This document shows, piece after piece, positions 26,044 through 35,873 of a DNA stretch of 53,551 bases. Origin of the DNA: Pseudoduganella buxea (GTDB taxonomy: Bacteria; Pseudomonadota; Gammaproteobacteria; Burkholderiales; Burkholderiaceae_D); contig NZ_WNKZ01000040.1 of the NCBI RefSeq assembly GCF_009720835.1, positions 1-53,551 on the forward strand, given 5' to 3'. Within the stretch, counting starts at the first letter, position 1. Every line of letters starts with the position of its first letter. The translations under genes and the position numbers were made by a program. Under the pieces are notes generated by a model that saw only the letters and a program-made list of their open reading frames with translations, searched no databases and was not told the origin of the DNA.

Positions 26044-29000
26044 ATGAACGATATTCGTATTATCGACAAGCTGCCGCTGAACGGCACCCAGCTGGGTATC
26101 TGGCTGGCCGACCAGGTCGCGGACGAGGCAAGCAGCAACGGCTACGTCATTTCGCATTGCGTGCACGTACGCGGGCCGCTGGATGCGGCACTGCTGGGCC
26201 GTGCGATCCGCATCGGCCTGGCCGGTGCGGATACCGTGATGGCGCGCTACCGCACCGGCGAGGAGGGCCCCGTGCAGGACGTCAGCCACGTGCTGACCCA
26301 GGAAGACGTGCCAGCGCCGGAGCTGCACGACTGGCGCGACGATTCCGACGGCATGGCCCGCGCTCAGGCCGCGATGCGCAGCGATACGGATGCCGTGCTG
26401 CGGGCGGATGGCGCCGGCCTGCTGTACCGCCACGCGCTGTACCATGTACGCGATGGCGAAGGTGAGCTGTGGCTGTGGTACCAGCGCTACCACCACATCA
26501 TGCTGGACGGCTTCAGCTTCGTCGCGCTGACCCGCCATATCGCCGCCGTCTATTCGGCCCTGGCGCGGGGAGTCGAACCGCCAGCGGCACCGTTCACCGG
26601 TGTCGCCACCGCGGTGGCCGAGTACGAGGCCTACCAGGCGTCGGCCCGCCGCGAGGAGGATGCCGCGTTCTGGCGCGACTATGCTGAAAGCCTGCCGGCC
26701 GCCACCACCCTGTCGCTGCATGCAACGGGTGGCAAGGCCGGCGTCGTGACCCACGCGCTGGCGTTGGCACCGGCATTGGCGCGCCGCCTCGATGCCCTGA
26801 GCCGCGAACCTGAGGCGGCGGCGCAACGCCTTGCCGTGGCGGACCTGCTGCATGGCGCGCTGGCCGCCTATCTGGCGCGCATGACGGGGCAGGGCGGCCA
26901 GAGCATCGGCGTGCCGTTCATGCGCCGCATGGGCACGGCCGCGGTGCAGACCCTGGCCCCGCTGGTCAACGTGCTGCCCGTGGCCGTGGACGTGGCGCCG
27001 GAGGCGAACTGGTTCGACGTGGCCGCGCGCTTCCGCCAGGCCTTGAAGGCGGTGCGTCCGCACCAGCGCTACGAGGCCGAGCAGATCGGGCGCGATGCCG
27101 GCATCGTCGGCACGGGCCGCAAGCTGTACGGCGCCCTGATCAACTTCAAGATGTTCGACTACCGCCTCGACCTGGCCGGCACGCCCGGCATCACCCACCA
27201 TCTGGCGACGGGCCCGGTGGATGACCTGGAATTCGGCGTGCAGGTGGACGCCCATGCCATCTCCCTGGAGCTGCGCGCCGAGGGCGCCCGCTATACGAAG
27301 GCAGAACTGGCGGCCCATGCGTCCCGCATCGAACAACTGCTGCAAGCCTGGGCGGCCCAACCGGACATGCCGAACGGGCGCGTGCCGCTGCTGCCCGCGC
27401 CGGAACTGGCAGCGCTGGCGGCGTGGTCGCGCGGCGCCGCCGTGACGGCCGAGCCAGGCCTGCGCACGATCGCCGATCTGCTGGCGCGCCAGGCGCTGGA
27501 CCGGCCGGCTTCGACGGCACTGGTCTGCGGCGACGTGCGCCTGTCGTTCGGCGAACTGGCGGGCCGGGTAGCGCAACTGGCACGCCTGCTGCGCTCCCAC
27601 GGCGCCGGCCGGGGCCGCGTGGTGGCGGTGGCCTTGCCCCGCTCCGGCGACTCGGTGGTGGCGCTGCTGGCCGTGCTGGCCTCGGGCAGCACCTTCCTGC
27701 CGCTGGACCTGGATTATCCGCCCGAGCGCATCGCCATGATGTGCGAGGACACCGTACCGGTGCTGGCCGTGTGCAGCGAAAGCGCCGACGTGCCGCTGCC
27801 GGACGGCCTGCCGTGCCTGCGCATCGACGCGCCCGGGGTGCGCCGCGAGCTGGCCGGCCTGCCGGCAGGTCCACTGGCGGCCCACGAGCAGGATGCGCTG
27901 ACGGCCGACGATATCGCCTACGTCATCTTCACGTCCGGCAGCACGGGTCGGCCGAAGGGCGTCATGAACACGCACGGCGCGCTGCTGAACCTGATCGCCT
28001 CGCACCGTCCGACGATCTACGAGCCGGCCCGCGCCGCCGTCGCGGCCAGGTTCCCGGAGCGGGCATTGCGCGCGGCGCATACGCACTCGTTCTCCTTCGA
28101 TTCCTCGTGGCTGCAGTTGTTCTGGCTCCTGCTGGGCGAGGAGCTGCACGTGGTCGACGAAGAGCTGCGCCGCGATGCGTGGGCGCTGGCCCGATACGTC
28201 GATACTGCCCGCATCGACGCGATGGACCTGCCGCCCTCCTTCCTGGCGCAATTGCTGAACAATGGCCTGATGGGCGAGGGCAGCCACCATCCGACCCTGA
28301 TCCTGATCGGCGGCGAAGCCGCGCCGGCCGCGTTGTGGCGCCAGTTGCGCGGCTGCCCGGGCCTGCAGGCGCATAACCTGTACGGGCCGACGGAATACAC
28401 GGTCGATACCCTGCGCGCACCGCTGGCCGGGAGCGAACGGCCCGTGGTCGGCCGCCCCATCGCCAATACCCGCGTGTACGTGCTGGACGCGCGCCTGCAG
28501 CCGGTGCCGCCTGGCGCGCTGGGCGAGCTGTACGTGTCCGGCGCCGGCCTGGCGCTGGGCTACCTGGCGCGGGGCGACCTGAGCGCGGCCCGCTTTGTCG
28601 CCAATCCCTTCGACGGCGATGGCACGCGCATGTACCGCACGGGCGACCTGGTGCGCTGGAACCTGGAAGGCGAGCTCGAATTCACCGGCCGCTGCGACGA
28701 CCAGGTCAAGGTGCGGGGCTACCGGGTCGAACTGGGCGAGGTGGAGAACGCGCTGTCGCTGCTGCCCGGCGTGGAAAGCGTCATCGTGCTGGCGCAGCCC
28801 GTCAACGGCAGCCACCGGCTGGTGGGCTACTGCGCCGTGCCGGGCTGCCCGGAAGACCAGGCCGCCCACCGTGGCCGCGAGCTGCTGGCCGCGCTGGCCC
28901 TGGCCCTGCCGGACTATATGGTGCCGGCGCGCCTGATCGTGCTGCAGGCCTTCCCCCGCAATGTCAGCGGCAAGATCGACCGCAAGGCCTTGCCCGCGCC

Positions 29001-32000
29001 GGAGTCGGTGGCCGACCTGCCGGCCGGCGAGTCGGCCGTGGAAGGCAGCGACGAGGCACTCGTGTGCGCGCTGATGGCGCAGGTATTGAAACTGCCCCGC
29101 ATCGGCATGGACGACGACTTCTTCGCGCTGGGCGGCGACAGCATCTCGGCCATCATGCTGTGCGGGGCCTTGCGCCAGGCGGGTCGGCAGTTGCGCCCGT
29201 CGGCCGTGTTCAGCTTGCGCAATGCCCGGCGCATCGCGCCAGGCTTGACCTCATTGGAAGCCGACACCGGCGCCGGATGGCAGCTCTCCGCCGCCGACCA
29301 TGCCTTACTGACGGCGCGCCACGGCCCATTCGCCGCCGCCGCGCCCGTGCTGCCGCTGCAGCAGGGTATGCTTTACCACGCCCGCGTCGGCGGCGCCGAT
29401 GCGCAAAGCTACAGCGCCTTCACGCGCCTGCGCTTCGACGGCGCACTCGATGCGGCAAGGTTGCGCCGCGCGCTGGCTTCCCTGCTGGCGCGCTACCCGC
29501 AACTGGGCGGGCTGTTCGACACGGATACCGTCGACCAGCCAGTACTCCTGCTGCCCGAACCCGGCGCTGTGACGTGGGCCTGGCGCGAGGACGACCTGTC
29601 GCCCCTTGGCGGCGCGGCGCGCGATGAACGCATCGCCGCCATCGAGGCCGACTTGCTGGCCCGTTCCTGCCAGCTCGACCGCTTCGGCGGCATGCTGGCG
29701 GCGGGGCTGATGCGCGTGAGCGCGCGCGAACACGTGCTGCTGCTGGCGGTTCACCACCTCGTCATCGACGGCTGGTCGACGCCGCTGCTGCTGCGCGACC
29801 TGCTGGCGGCGTACCGGCTCGACTCGGCCTTGTCGCCGCTGGCGGTGCAGTACCCGGCCGTGGTGGCGGCCCTCGCCGCCCGCCAGCACGGCGCTGCAGC
29901 CACCCATTGGCGCGAAGCGCTGGATGGCGTGCAGCCCACCGTGCTGTTCGGCGAACCGACCCGCACCGTCACCGAGGCAACCCTGGCGCTGACCGCAGAT
30001 GAAAGCACACGGCTGACCCAACGCCTGCGCACGACGGGCGTCACGCTCAATGTACTGATGCAGGCCGTGTGGGCCATGGTATTGGGTGCCCAGGCCGGCC
30101 GCGACGACGTCGTGTTCGGGACGCCGGTGGCGGGCCGCAGCGCGCCCGTCGACGGCATCGGCGAGCAGGTAGGCCTGTTCCTGAACACCATCCCCGTGCG
30201 CATCCGGCTCGACGGCCACGCGCCGCTGTGGACCCAGCTGCCGGGCCTGCAGCAGCACCACGCGCGCCTGCAGGAACACGACGGCATCGGCCTGGCCGAA
30301 ATCCAGCGCATCGCCGGCGGCGCCACCTTGTTCGACACCCTGCTGGTGGTGGAAAACTACCCGGACCACAGCTACCTGGGCCAGGAACTGGCCGGCATCG
30401 ATGGCCAGCCGCTGCGGGCCGGCGACGTCCACAACCGGGGCTACAGCCACTATCCGCTGGCGCTGCTGGTACTGCCCGGCGAGGAGATCACGCTGCTGGT
30501 GGAGAACCGGGGGGCGCTGGCCGAGCCAGCGGTGCTGGCACAGCGCGTCATGCAACTGCTGCGCACGGCGCTGGAACAGCCGGACCTGCCGCTGCGCCGC
30601 TACCGGCTCGTGACGCCCGCCGAGACGGCACTGATCGACGCCGTCAACGCCACGGCGCAGCCGCTGCCTGCCGCGACCTTGCGCAGCGCGTTGGCGGCGC
30701 AGGCGGAACGCACGCCGCGCGCGCCGGCCCTGTGCGACGCGGATCACCAGCTCGACTATGCGGCGCTACGCCAGCAGGTCAGGGCGCTGGCGGCGCGGCT
30801 GGCTGAAGGCGGCGTGGGGCCGGGCGACATCGTCGCGGTGGCCTTGCCCCGTTCCGTGCGCCTGTCCATCGCGCTGCTGGCCGTCATCGAGGCGGGCGCC
30901 GCCTACCTGCCGCTGGAACTGGCCTATCCGGACGAGCGGCTGGCCTATATGGTCGGCGACGCCGCGCCGCGCCTCTTGATCGGGCAGCATGCCGACAGCG
31001 TGCGCCTGGCCGCCATCGCCGGGGCGACGCCGATGCTGCGCTTCGATGCACTGGCGCCGCCGGGCACCGATGTGCCGGAACTGGAACCGGCCTTGAGCCC
31101 GGATCACCCGGCCTACATCATCTACACCTCGGGCACCACCGGCCGGCCGAAGGGGGCGCTGGTGTCGCACCGCGCCATCGTCAACCGCATCGCGTGGATG
31201 CAGCACCAGTACAGCCTGGGCGCGCGCGACGTCGTGCTGCAGAAGACGCCGTGCGGCTTCGACGTGTCCGTATGGGAGTTCTTCTGGCCCCTGATGACGG
31301 GCGCCAGCCTGGCCATGGCCGCGCCGGACGCGCACAAGGACCCGGCGCAGTTGCTGCGGGCGGTGGAAGGCTACGGCGCCACGTGCATGCACTTCGTGCC
31401 GTCGATGCTGGCCACCTTCAGCGCCCACCTGGCGTCGCTGGACGAACGCCGGGCTGCTTCGCTGCGGCTGGTGTTCTGCAGCGGCGAGGCCCTGACGCGC
31501 GCGCAGGCGGCGGAGTTCGCGCGCCTGAACCGGGCCCAGTTGCACAACCTGTACGGTCCCACCGAGGCGGCCGTGGACGTGACGCACATGCCGGCCGCCG
31601 GCCCGTTCGTGGGTGCGGGCAGCGGCGTGCCGATCGGCCGCCCCGTGTGGAACACGCAGTTGCGCGTGCTGGACCGCTGGCTGCGGCCCGTGCCGCCGGG
31701 CGCCATCGGTGAGCTGTACCTGTGCGGCGTGCAGCTGGCCTTCGGCTACCTGGGCAAGCCGGGCCTGACGGCGGGCCGCTTCGTGGCCGACCCGTTCACG
31801 GCCGGCCAGCGCATGTACCGCACCGGCGACGTGGTGCGCTGGCTGGAGGACGGCAATGTCGAGTACCTGGGCCGGGCCGACGACCAGGTCAAGATCCGCG
31901 GCCAGCGCATCGAGCTGGGCGAGATCGAAAGCGTGCTGGCGGCCCAGCCGGAAGTGGCGCAGGCGGCAGTGCATGCGGTGGCGCTGGGTGGCGATGGCGG

Positions 32001-33246
32001 CGGCGTCGACAACCGGCAACTGGTGGCCTATCTGGTCGCCGTTGCCGGCGGCGCGGTCGACGAGGCGTCCCTCCGGGACCGGCTGGCAGTACGCCTGCCG
32101 GCCCATATGGTGCCGGTGGCCTTCGTCGTGCTGGACAGCCTGCCCCTGAGCGCGAACGGCAAGCTCGATCGCAAGGCGCTGCCGTTGCCGGCCCGGGCCG
32201 AAGGCGAACGACGGCTGCCGGCGCGGGGCCTTGAAAGCCGGCTGGCCGGCGTGTTCGCTGCCGTGCTGGGCGTGCCGCAAGTGTTCGCCGACGACGATTT
32301 CTTCGCCATCGGCGGCCATTCGCTGCTGGCGATGCGCCTGGCCAGCGAAATCCGCAAGACGCTGGAGCGGCCCGTGTCCGTCGGCCAGATCATGACGGCA
32401 CCCACCGTGGCGCGGCTGGCCGCGCGGCTGAACGAAGACGGCATGCGCAACGATTTCGGCAACGACGGCTTCGCTCCCGTGATCCACCTGCGCGGTGGCG
32501 CCGGCACGCCGCTGTTCTGCTTCTACCCGGGCTCCGGCTTCGCGTGGCAGTACAGCGTGCTGGCGCGCTACCTGGAGGACGGCATGCCCATCATCGGCCT
32601 GCAGTCGCCCCGGCCGGACGGGCTGATTGCCACCAGCCCGGACATGCCGGCGCTGGTGGAACGCCAGCTCGCCATCGTGCGGGGCGTGCAGGCCACGGGG
32701 CCGTACCGGCTGCTGGGCTATTCGCTGGGCGGCACGGTGGCCTATGCGGTGGCCGCGCGGCTGCGGGCAGAGGGCGAGGAAGTGGCTTTCCTCGGCCTGC
32801 TGGACACCTATCCGGCCGAAGTGCACGACTGGAGCGACCCGCAAGGGGCCGAGGCGGCGATGGGCGCCGAGCGCGAGCAGCAACAACTGCTGGCGGATGC
32901 CTATGACGGGAACGAAGACAGTAGTGACAACAGTGAGGCCGATGCGGCCCTGCGCGCGGAACGGGAGGCGCTGCTGGCCCAGATCTTCGCCAACTACGGC
33001 GACGCCGTGCGCCTGCTGTCGCGAACGACGACGCCCGACTACGACGGCGACCTGACGGTATTCGTGGCCGAGCAGTCGCTGCCCGGCTATATCGAACCGG
33101 AAGCGTCGTGGCGGCGCCACGTGACGTCGCTGCGCGTGCACCGGCTGCCGGAGGCCTCGCACGAGGACATCATGTCGCCCCGATCGCTGGAAACGCTGGG
33201 GCCCTTGCTGCAGCGGGAAATCGACTCATCGAAGGAAAAGCAATGA
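26044..33246 (+). CDS. entF: Dimodular siderophore NRPS, C-A-T-C-A-T-TE (EntF/CbsF/VabF-like)
   Basis: This synthetase has 2400 residues, nearly twice E. coli EntF. Domains: C1 (about 1-440, HHIMLDG at 150-156), which should accept DHB from EntB; A1 (about 475-990, [10 protein letters not shown] at 630); T1 (Ser1033 in LGGDSI); C2 (about 1095-1540, HHLVIDG at 1237-1243); A2 (about 1550-2055, [10 protein letters not shown] at 1695); T2 (Ser2093 in IGGHSL); TE (about 2145-2395, GYSLGG with Ser2227, His2373). The A2 pocket reads D-V-W-H-F-S-L-V-D-K, the Ser code of EntF. The A1 pocket reads D-S-L-D-L-G-L-V-D-K, with an acidic residue at position 278, suggesting a basic amino acid. No separate epimerase domain is present. 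The predicted product is an ester-linked oligomer of DHB-X-Ser. The gene overlaps the exporter gene by 4 bases. Confidence 0.93.
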   Translation: MNDIRIIDKLPLNGTQLGIWLADQVADEASSNGYVISHCVHVRGPLDAALLGRAIRIGLAGADTVMARYRTGEEGPVQDVSHVLTQEDVPAPELHDWRDDSDGMARAQAAMRSDTDAVLRADGAGLLYRHALYHVRDGEGELWLWYQRYHHIMLDGFSFVALTRHIAAVYSALARGVEPPAAPFTGVATAVAEYEAYQASARREEDAAFWRDYAESLPAATTLSLHATGGKAGVVTHALALAPALARRLDALSREPEAAAQRLAVADLLHGALAAYLARMTGQGGQSIGVPFMRRMGTAAVQTLAPLVNVLPVAVDVAPEANWFDVAARFRQALKAVRPHQRYEAEQIGRDAGIVGTGRKLYGALINFKMFDYRLDLAGTPGITHHLATGPVDDLEFGVQVDAHAISLELRAEGARYTKAELAAHASRIEQLLQAWAAQPDMPNGRVPLLPAPELAALAAWSRGAAVTAEPGLRTIADLLARQALDRPASTALVCGDVRLSFGELAGRVAQLARLLRSHGAGRGRVVAVALPRSGDSVVALLAVLASGSTFLPLDLDYPPERIAMMCEDTVPVLAVCSESADVPLPDGLPCLRIDAPGVRRELAGLPAGPLAAHEQDALTADDIAYVIFTSGSTGRPKGVMNTHGALLNLIASHRPTIYEPARAAVAARFPERALRAAHTHSFSFDSSWLQLFWLLLGEELHVVDEELRRDAWALARYVDTARIDAMDLPPSFLAQLLNNGLMGEGSHHPTLILIGGEAAPAALWRQLRGCPGLQAHNLYGPTEYTVDTLRAPLAGSERPVVGRPIANTRVYVLDARLQPVPPGALGELYVSGAGLALGYLARGDLSAARFVANPFDGDGTRMYRTGDLVRWNLEGELEFTGRCDDQVKVRGYRVELGEVENALSLLPGVESVIVLAQPVNGSHRLVGYCAVPGCPEDQAAHRGRELLAALALALPDYMVPARLIVLQAFPRNVSGKIDRKALPAPESVADLPAGESAVEGSDEALVCALMAQVLKLPRIGMDDDFFALGGDSISAIMLCGALRQAGRQLRPSAVFSLRNARRIAPGLTSLEADTGAGWQLSAADHALLTARHGPFAAAAPVLPLQQGMLYHARVGGADAQSYSAFTRLRFDGALDAARLRRALASLLARYPQLGGLFDTDTVDQPVLLLPEPGAVTWAWREDDLSPLGGAARDERIAAIEADLLARSCQLDRFGGMLAAGLMRVSAREHVLLLAVHHLVIDGWSTPLLLRDLLAAYRLDSALSPLAVQYPAVVAALAARQHGAAATHWREALDGVQPTVLFGEPTRTVTEATLALTADESTRLTQRLRTTGVTLNVLMQAVWAMVLGAQAGRDDVVFGTPVAGRSAPVDGIGEQVGLFLNTIPVRIRLDGHAPLWTQLPGLQQHHARLQEHDGIGLAEIQRIAGGATLFDTLLVVENYPDHSYLGQELAGIDGQPLRAGDVHNRGYSHYPLALLVLPGEEITLLVENRGALAEPAVLAQRVMQLLRTALEQPDLPLRRYRLVTPAETALIDAVNATAQPLPAATLRSALAAQAERTPRAPALCDADHQLDYAALRQQVRALAARLAEGGVGPGDIVAVALPRSVRLSIALLAVIEAGAAYLPLELAYPDERLAYMVGDAAPRLLIGQHADSVRLAAIAGATPMLRFDALAPPGTDVPELEPALSPDHPAYIIYTSGTTGRPKGALVSHRAIVNRIAWMQHQYSLGARDVVLQKTPCGFDVSVWEFFWPLMTGASLAMAAPDAHKDPAQLLRAVEGYGATCMHFVPSMLATFSAHLASLDERRAASLRLVFCSGEALTRAQAAEFARLNRAQLHNLYGPTEAAVDVTHMPAAGPFVGAGSGVPIGRPVWNTQLRVLDRWLRPVPPGAIGELYLCGVQLAFGYLGKPGLTAGRFVADPFTAGQRMYRTGDVVRWLEDGNVEYLGRADDQVKIRGQRIELGEIESVLAAQPEVAQAAVHAVALGGDGGGVDNRQLVAYLVAVAGGAVDEASLRDRLAVRLPAHMVPVAFVVLDSLPLSANGKLDRKALPLPARAEGERRLPARGLESRLAGVFAAVLGVPQVFADDDFFAIGGHSLLAMRLASEIRKTLERPVSVGQIMTAPTVARLAARLNEDGMRNDFGNDGFAPVIHLRGGAGTPLFCFYPGSGFAWQYSVLARYLEDGMPIIGLQSPRPDGLIATSPDMPALVERQLAIVRGVQATGPYRLLGYSLGGTVAYAVAARLRAEGEEVAFLGLLDTYPAEVHDWSDPQGAEAAMGAEREQQQLLADAYDGNEDSSDNSEADAALRAEREALLAQIFANYGDAVRLLSRTTTPDYDGDLTVFVAEQSLPGYIEPEASWRRHVTSLRVHRLPEASHEDIMSPRSLETLGPLLQREIDSSKEKQ

Positions 33247-34496
33247 AGAAGAAACTGTTCGCCGATTTCGGCCTGCTGGGACGCAACCGCGATTTTCGCA
33301 GCGTCTTCATCGCCCGCACCATCTCGCTGCTGGGCCTGGGCATGCTGTCGGTGGCCGTGCCGATGCAGATCCATGCGCTTACGGGCGATCCGCTCAAGGT
33401 GGGCACGGCCATGGCGCTGGAAGGGGCGGGCATGTTCATCGGCCTGCTGCTGGGCGGGGTGCTGGCCGACCGGTGGGACCGGCGCCGCCTGATCCTGGCG
33501 GCCCGCTTCATCTGCGGCCTGGGCTTCGTCGGCCTGGCGGCCAATGCCTGGCTGCCGGCGCCGTCGCTGCTGGCGATCTACCTGCTCGCTGCCTGGGACG
33601 GCTTCTTCGGCGCCCTGGGCGTGACTGCCCTGATGGCCTGCATGCCGGCCATCGTCGGGCGCGAGAACTTGATGCAGGCGCGCGCCATCAGCATGGTGAC
33701 GATGCGCCTTGCCACGGTGATTTCGCCTGCCATCGGCGGCGCCCTGATCGCCATGGCCGGCGTCGGCTGGTGCTATGCTATCGCCGCCATCGGCACGGGC
33801 CTGACGATGCTGCCGCTGCTGCGCCTGCCATCGATGGTGGCGCAGGGCGGCGAGGACGAGCATCCGCTGCGCGCGCTGGTGCAGGGCCTGCGCTTCCTCG
33901 TCACGAACGCCGTCGTCGCCGGCACGGCGCTGGCCGGCACCATCGTCACCCTGGCCACCGCCGTGCGCGTGCTGTTCCCGGCGCTGGCCGAAGGGCAGGG
34001 CGGCGTGTCGCCGGCGGTGGCGGCGGGGCTGATGTATTCGGCAGTGCCGCTGGGTGCCACCCTGGGCGCGCTGGTCAGCGCATGGACGGAGCGCCTGCAG
34101 CGCCCGGGCCGCGCCATGATGCTGGCCGGCGTGGGCGCCTGTGCCTGCGTGATGCTGCTGGGGACCGATCCGGGCCTGGCCGCGTCGCTGGTGCTGCTGA
34201 CGGCCTTCGGCTACCTGGTATCGGTGGCGTCGCTGTTGCAGTATGCGCTGGTGCAGGGCCACACGCCGGACCATTACCTGGGCAGGGTCAACGGCCTGTG
34301 GACGGCGCAGGAAGCGGGCGGCGACGCGCTGGGCACTGTGGGCATTGGTCTCGTCGGCAAGTTTGCGTCGGCCCTGGCGGGGGTGTTCCTGTTCGGCGCC
34401 ACGGCCGCCGCGCTGGGCCTCGTGATGCTGGGCCTGTGCCGGCGGCTGCGCGAGGCGCCCTTGCACAGCCCCGAACTGGAACAGCAGGCCGCGTGA
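33243..34496 (+). CDS. entS: MFS siderophore exporter (EntS-like)
   Basis: This 417-residue major-facilitator protein has about twelve helices. The start at 33243 overlaps the NRPS stop (ATGA). The N-terminal block [25 protein letters not shown] (near 10-34, broken) and [18 protein letters not shown] match Ent[16 protein letters not shown] near 76-90 is the MFS loop 2-3 motif, and [22 protein letters not shown] near 343-364 is characteristic of this subgroup. It should carry newly made siderophore across the inner membrane, from where the RND pump could take it out. The C-terminus is the end of the operon, and its stop is only 3 bases from the stop of the convergent DUF72 gene. Confidence 0.9.
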   Translation: MKKKLFADFGLLGRNRDFRSVFIARTISLLGLGMLSVAVPMQIHALTGDPLKVGTAMALEGAGMFIGLLLGGVLADRWDRRRLILAARFICGLGFVGLAANAWLPAPSLLAIYLLAAWDGFFGALGVTALMACMPAIVGRENLMQARAISMVTMRLATVISPAIGGALIAMAGVGWCYAIAAIGTGLTMLPLLRLPSMVAQGGEDEHPLRALVQGLRFLVTNAVVAGTALAGTIVTLATAVRVLFPALAEGQGGVSPAVAAGLMYSAVPLGATLGALVSAWTERLQRPGRAMMLAGVGACACVMLLGTDPGLAASLVLLTAFGYLVSVASLLQYALVQGHTPDHYLGRVNGLWTAQEAGGDALGTVGIGLVGKFASALAGVFLFGATAAALGLVMLGLCRRLREAPLHSPELEQQAA

Positions 34497-34499
34497 TCG

Positions 34500-35414
34500 T
34501 CACGGCGCCGGCCGGGGCCCCAGTTGTGTCAGGCCCTGGCCCAGCTCCAGGCGGGCCAGCAGGGCGCGCGCGTCGAAGGGCGCGTGCACCTTGATGTCGT
34601 TGTCGAAGTAGCAGAAGATATCGCGGCTGGCCCGCTTCGGCGCCGCCGCGCTTGAAATCAGTTTTGCATCCGCCGGCTGGCCGCCCGTGCTCCACGCGCG
34701 GATCTTGTCCGCCCACCGGTCCAGCGCCGCATCCGTGTAGCCGCTGGCGTACAGCTCCTTTTCGCCGTGCAGGCGCAGGTACATGAAGTCCGCCGTCACG
34801 TCCTCATAATCGGGCCACTTGCCGGCCGTGTCGGCCACCACCAGGGCCACCTTGTACTTGCGCAGCAGGGTGATGAAGCGCTTGTCGTTGAAGCTCTCGT
34901 GGCGGATTTCCATCGCGTGCCGCAGCTTGCGTTTGCCGCCCGTTTCCAGGGCGGTGCGCCCGTTCATGCGCGCTTCAAAGCCACGCGCCAGTTCCACCGC
35001 CGCTTCCGTATCGTGCGGCAGCAGGCTGAGAAAGTGTTCGACCAGTTCCGCGTCGAACTGGAAGTTGGGCGGGAACTGCCACAGGAAGGGCCCCAGCTTC
35101 TCGCGCAGGTTCAGTACACCCGACGCGAACACATTGGCCAGCGGCTTTTCCGGTTCGCGCAACCGGCGCGTGTGGGTGATGAAGCGGTTGCCCTTGTGGC
35201 TGAAGACGAAATCGCTCGGGGTCGCGTCATACCACTCCTGGTAGCTTTTCGGGCGCTGCAGCGAGTAGAAGGAACCGTTGATCTCGATGGTGGGCAGGGC
35301 ACGCGACGCGAAATCGAGTTCGCGGGCCTGGGCCAGGTCGCCGGGATAGAACACGCCGCGCCACGGAACGTAGCGCCAGCCGGATATACCGATGCGTATT
35401 TGCGGGGAAGCCAT
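34500..35414 (-). CDS. DUF72 family protein (YecE-like)
   Basis: This 304-residue protein has the DUF72 TIM-barrel-like fold. The start at 35414 is chosen because the family N-terminus IRIGISGWRYVPWRGVFYP follows directly; the frame remains open further upstream. Other family blocks are FASRALPTIEINGSFYSLQRPKSY (near 31-54, broken), FSHKGNRFITH near 73, LGPFLWQFPPNF near 108-119, AMEIRHESF near 172-180, and YLRLHGEKELYASGY near 222. The biochemical function of this widespread family is not established. It converges on the siderophore operon with no room for a terminator between them. Confidence 0.88.
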   Translation of the reverse strand: MASPQIRIGISGWRYVPWRGVFYPGDLAQARELDFASRALPTIEINGSFYSLQRPKSYQEWYDATPSDFVFSHKGNRFITHTRRLREPEKPLANVFASGVLNLREKLGPFLWQFPPNFQFDAELVEHFLSLLPHDTEAAVELARGFEARMNGRTALETGGKRKLRHAMEIRHESFNDKRFITLLRKYKVALVVADTAGKWPDYEDVTADFMYLRLHGEKELYASGYTDAALDRWADKIRAWSTGGQPADAKLISSAAAPKRASRDIFCYFDNDIKVHAPFDARALLARLELGQGLTQLGPRPAP

Positions 35415-35466
35415 GCGCCCAGTATAGGCGGCCTCGGCCGCGCAAGGCGCATGACTGCCTGGTGGG

Positions 35467-35775
35467 TCAGGCCGGCAGGGCGGCCCGGTTGACGTTGGCG
35501 AAGGACAGGCGCAGGCGCTGGCGGCGGTCACCCAGCACGCGGCGCAGTTCGTCGATGGCGATGCCGGTGGCATCGTGGATGCGCATCAACAGCGAGCCGC
35601 TGACGGGAACGCCGCTCTGGCGCAGGCGGGCCAGCAGGGGCGGGGCGATCTGCAGCAGCTTGGCCAGCGCCTTGTCGCTGTGCAGTTGCAGGCGCTGGCG
35701 CAGGGTGTCGAACAGACGATCGGGATCGTAGGCCGCCTGGGCGGCTTGGGCAGTTTGTAGTGTGGTGTCGGTCAT
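35467..35775 (-). CDS. Small HTH-like protein, paralogue of the one at 48190
   Basis: The product has 102 residues from the ATG at 35775, which has GGAGCAAG just upstream. The core, RLFDTLRQRLQLHSDKALAKLLQIAPPLLARLRQSG and then SLLMRIHDATGIAIDELRRVLGDRR (about 20-85), looks like a Cro/CI-type four-helix DNA-binding fold: a helix, ALAKLLQIAPPLLARLRQ as the helix-turn-helix, and a third segment with an LRRVLG-type end. It aligns over about 65 residues with the protein at 48190-48555. No catalytic motif is seen. It is probably a small regulator; the targets are unknown. Confidence 0.65.
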   Translation of the reverse strand: MTDTTLQTAQAAQAAYDPDRLFDTLRQRLQLHSDKALAKLLQIAPPLLARLRQSGVPVSGSLLMRIHDATGIAIDELRRVLGDRRQRLRLSFANVNRAALPA

Positions 35776-35812
35776 CTTGCTCCTTGCATAAATATCATCA
35801 CTGTTGCAGGGC

Positions 35813-35859
35813 CAGCATTGTGCCATCCGGGGCTGAGCTCAGCTGTAGGACAAATGCTG
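35813..35859. promoter_or_regulatory. Nested palindromes upstream of the HTH-like gene
   Basis: The 12-bp perfect palindrome GCTGAGCTCAGC (35832-35843) lies inside an outer inverted repeat CAGCATT (35813-35819) / AATGCTG (35853-35859). It is about 40-85 bases upstream of the start codon at 35775 and could be an operator, or a weak hairpin ending the kinase transcript that stops at 35874. Confidence 0.4.
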
Positions 35860-35873
35860 ATCTTGGGGTGGGA

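Noticed and set aside
29270..30640. A separate epimerase domain in the NRPS
   Set aside because: The length between T1 and A2 allows only one C-type domain, and its HHLVIDGWS and downstream blocks are those of a condensation domain.
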